Shown: positions 34,285 to 34,491 of the stretch, one piece after another
Position numbering within the stretch: the first letter of the stretch is position 1
How the letters are laid out: each line of letters starts with the position of its first letter
DNA from: Clostridium sp.
GTDB lineage: Bacteria; Bacillota; Clostridia; Clostridiales; Clostridiaceae
Assembly: GCA_012512905.1 (NCBI GenBank)
Contig: JAAZDF010000114.1
Coordinates: 1 to 34,491, forward strand
DNA length: 34,491 nucleotides
Direction: 5' to 3'
Translations under genes and position numbers: made by a program
The notes under the pieces: model-generated
Told to the model about the DNA's origin: nothing
Database searches by the model: none
The model's input: the letters and a program-made list of their open reading frames with translations, nothing else

Positions 34285-34491
34285 TTAAATCCTATTATAG
34301 TATATAACCTATTATAAAAATAGTGGAACCTTCGACCTATAGTTAGAATTTAATAAAGAATAAAATTTTTATTCAAAAAAATAAAATTCAAGGTTTTTTT
34401 CAAATATAAGTAAAAAAAATCTGAATAAGTGATATAGTTATATATAGTAGAAAAATGATTAAGACAAATTGTAAATGAAATAAATATTTGG
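34285..34491. other. AT-rich intergenic end of window
   Basis: No gene is supported here. On the minus strand a TATAAT (34299-34294) could serve the exporter genes, but it lacks a good -35 box. A short palindrome GAATAAAATTTTTATTC at 34358-34374 has no T-run on either side and is probably chance. Confidence 0.4.

Noticed and set aside
1-34491. CRISPR arrays, insertion sequences, prophage genes, tRNA or rRNA
   Set aside because: No spaced direct repeats, transposase or phage motifs, and no cloverleaf or rRNA sequence was found on reading both strands.

Overview
This window is AT-rich, tightly packed core chromosome of a low-GC Gram-positive anaerobe. CodY, a PolC-type replicative polymerase, a membrane-anchored FtsK/SpoIIIE, the non-mevalonate isoprenoid genes dxr and ispG, and the rimP-nusA-rnpM-ylxQ-infB-rbfA-nrnA-truB-ribF order all point to Firmicutes (Clostridia/Tissierellia). 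The base composition and many A-ending codons fit a Peptoniphilaceae-like organism (Anaerococcus/Peptoniphilus type), but that last step is an impression and not a proof. I see no rRNA, tRNA, CRISPR, transposase or prophage gene.

Layout. 1-3417: topA and codY, each its own unit with a terminator. 3418-5421: rpsB-tsf with a structured leader and a strong promoter. 5500-8885: pyrH-frr-uppS-cdsA and then a 47-residue ribbon-helix-helix protein missed by the ORF track. A perfect 15-4-15 palindrome covers the -35 box of the promoter of this unit. 9027-16512: dxr-rseP-ispG-polC. 16532-24445: the rimP-nusA-rnpM-ylxQ-infB-rbfA-nrnA-truB-ribF superoperon, with two terminator-like hairpins in its leader. 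24486-27317: rpsO with an S15-type leader, then pnp, whose leader is a ~160-nt imperfect inverted repeat. 27372-31557: a zinc-type cation diffusion facilitator, ftsK and pgsA. 31676-32131: a stand-alone GlsB/YeaQ-type small membrane protein. 32139-34284, minus strand: a HAD hydrolase and a two-gene ThrE-type threonine/serine exporter.

The genes cover translation (S2, S15, EF-Ts, RRF, IF2, RbfA, RimP, TruB), transcription and RNA decay (NusA, RnpM, NrnA, PNPase), DNA topology and replication (TopA, PolC, FtsK), isoprenoid/phospholipid/envelope supply (UppS, CdsA, Dxr, IspG, PgsA, RseP) and nutrient-responsive control (CodY).

No unknown multi-gene system is apparent. The unusual content is regulatory: the long inverted repeat in front of pnp, the palindromic operator-like site in front of pyrH together with the small RHH protein at the end of that unit, a CodY whose branched-chain amino acid pocket looks altered, and leader hairpins at rpsB, rimP and rpsO. 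Several track starts were corrected from ribosome binding sites and family N-termini (rpsB, rbfA, nrnA, ftsK, the second ThrE gene).
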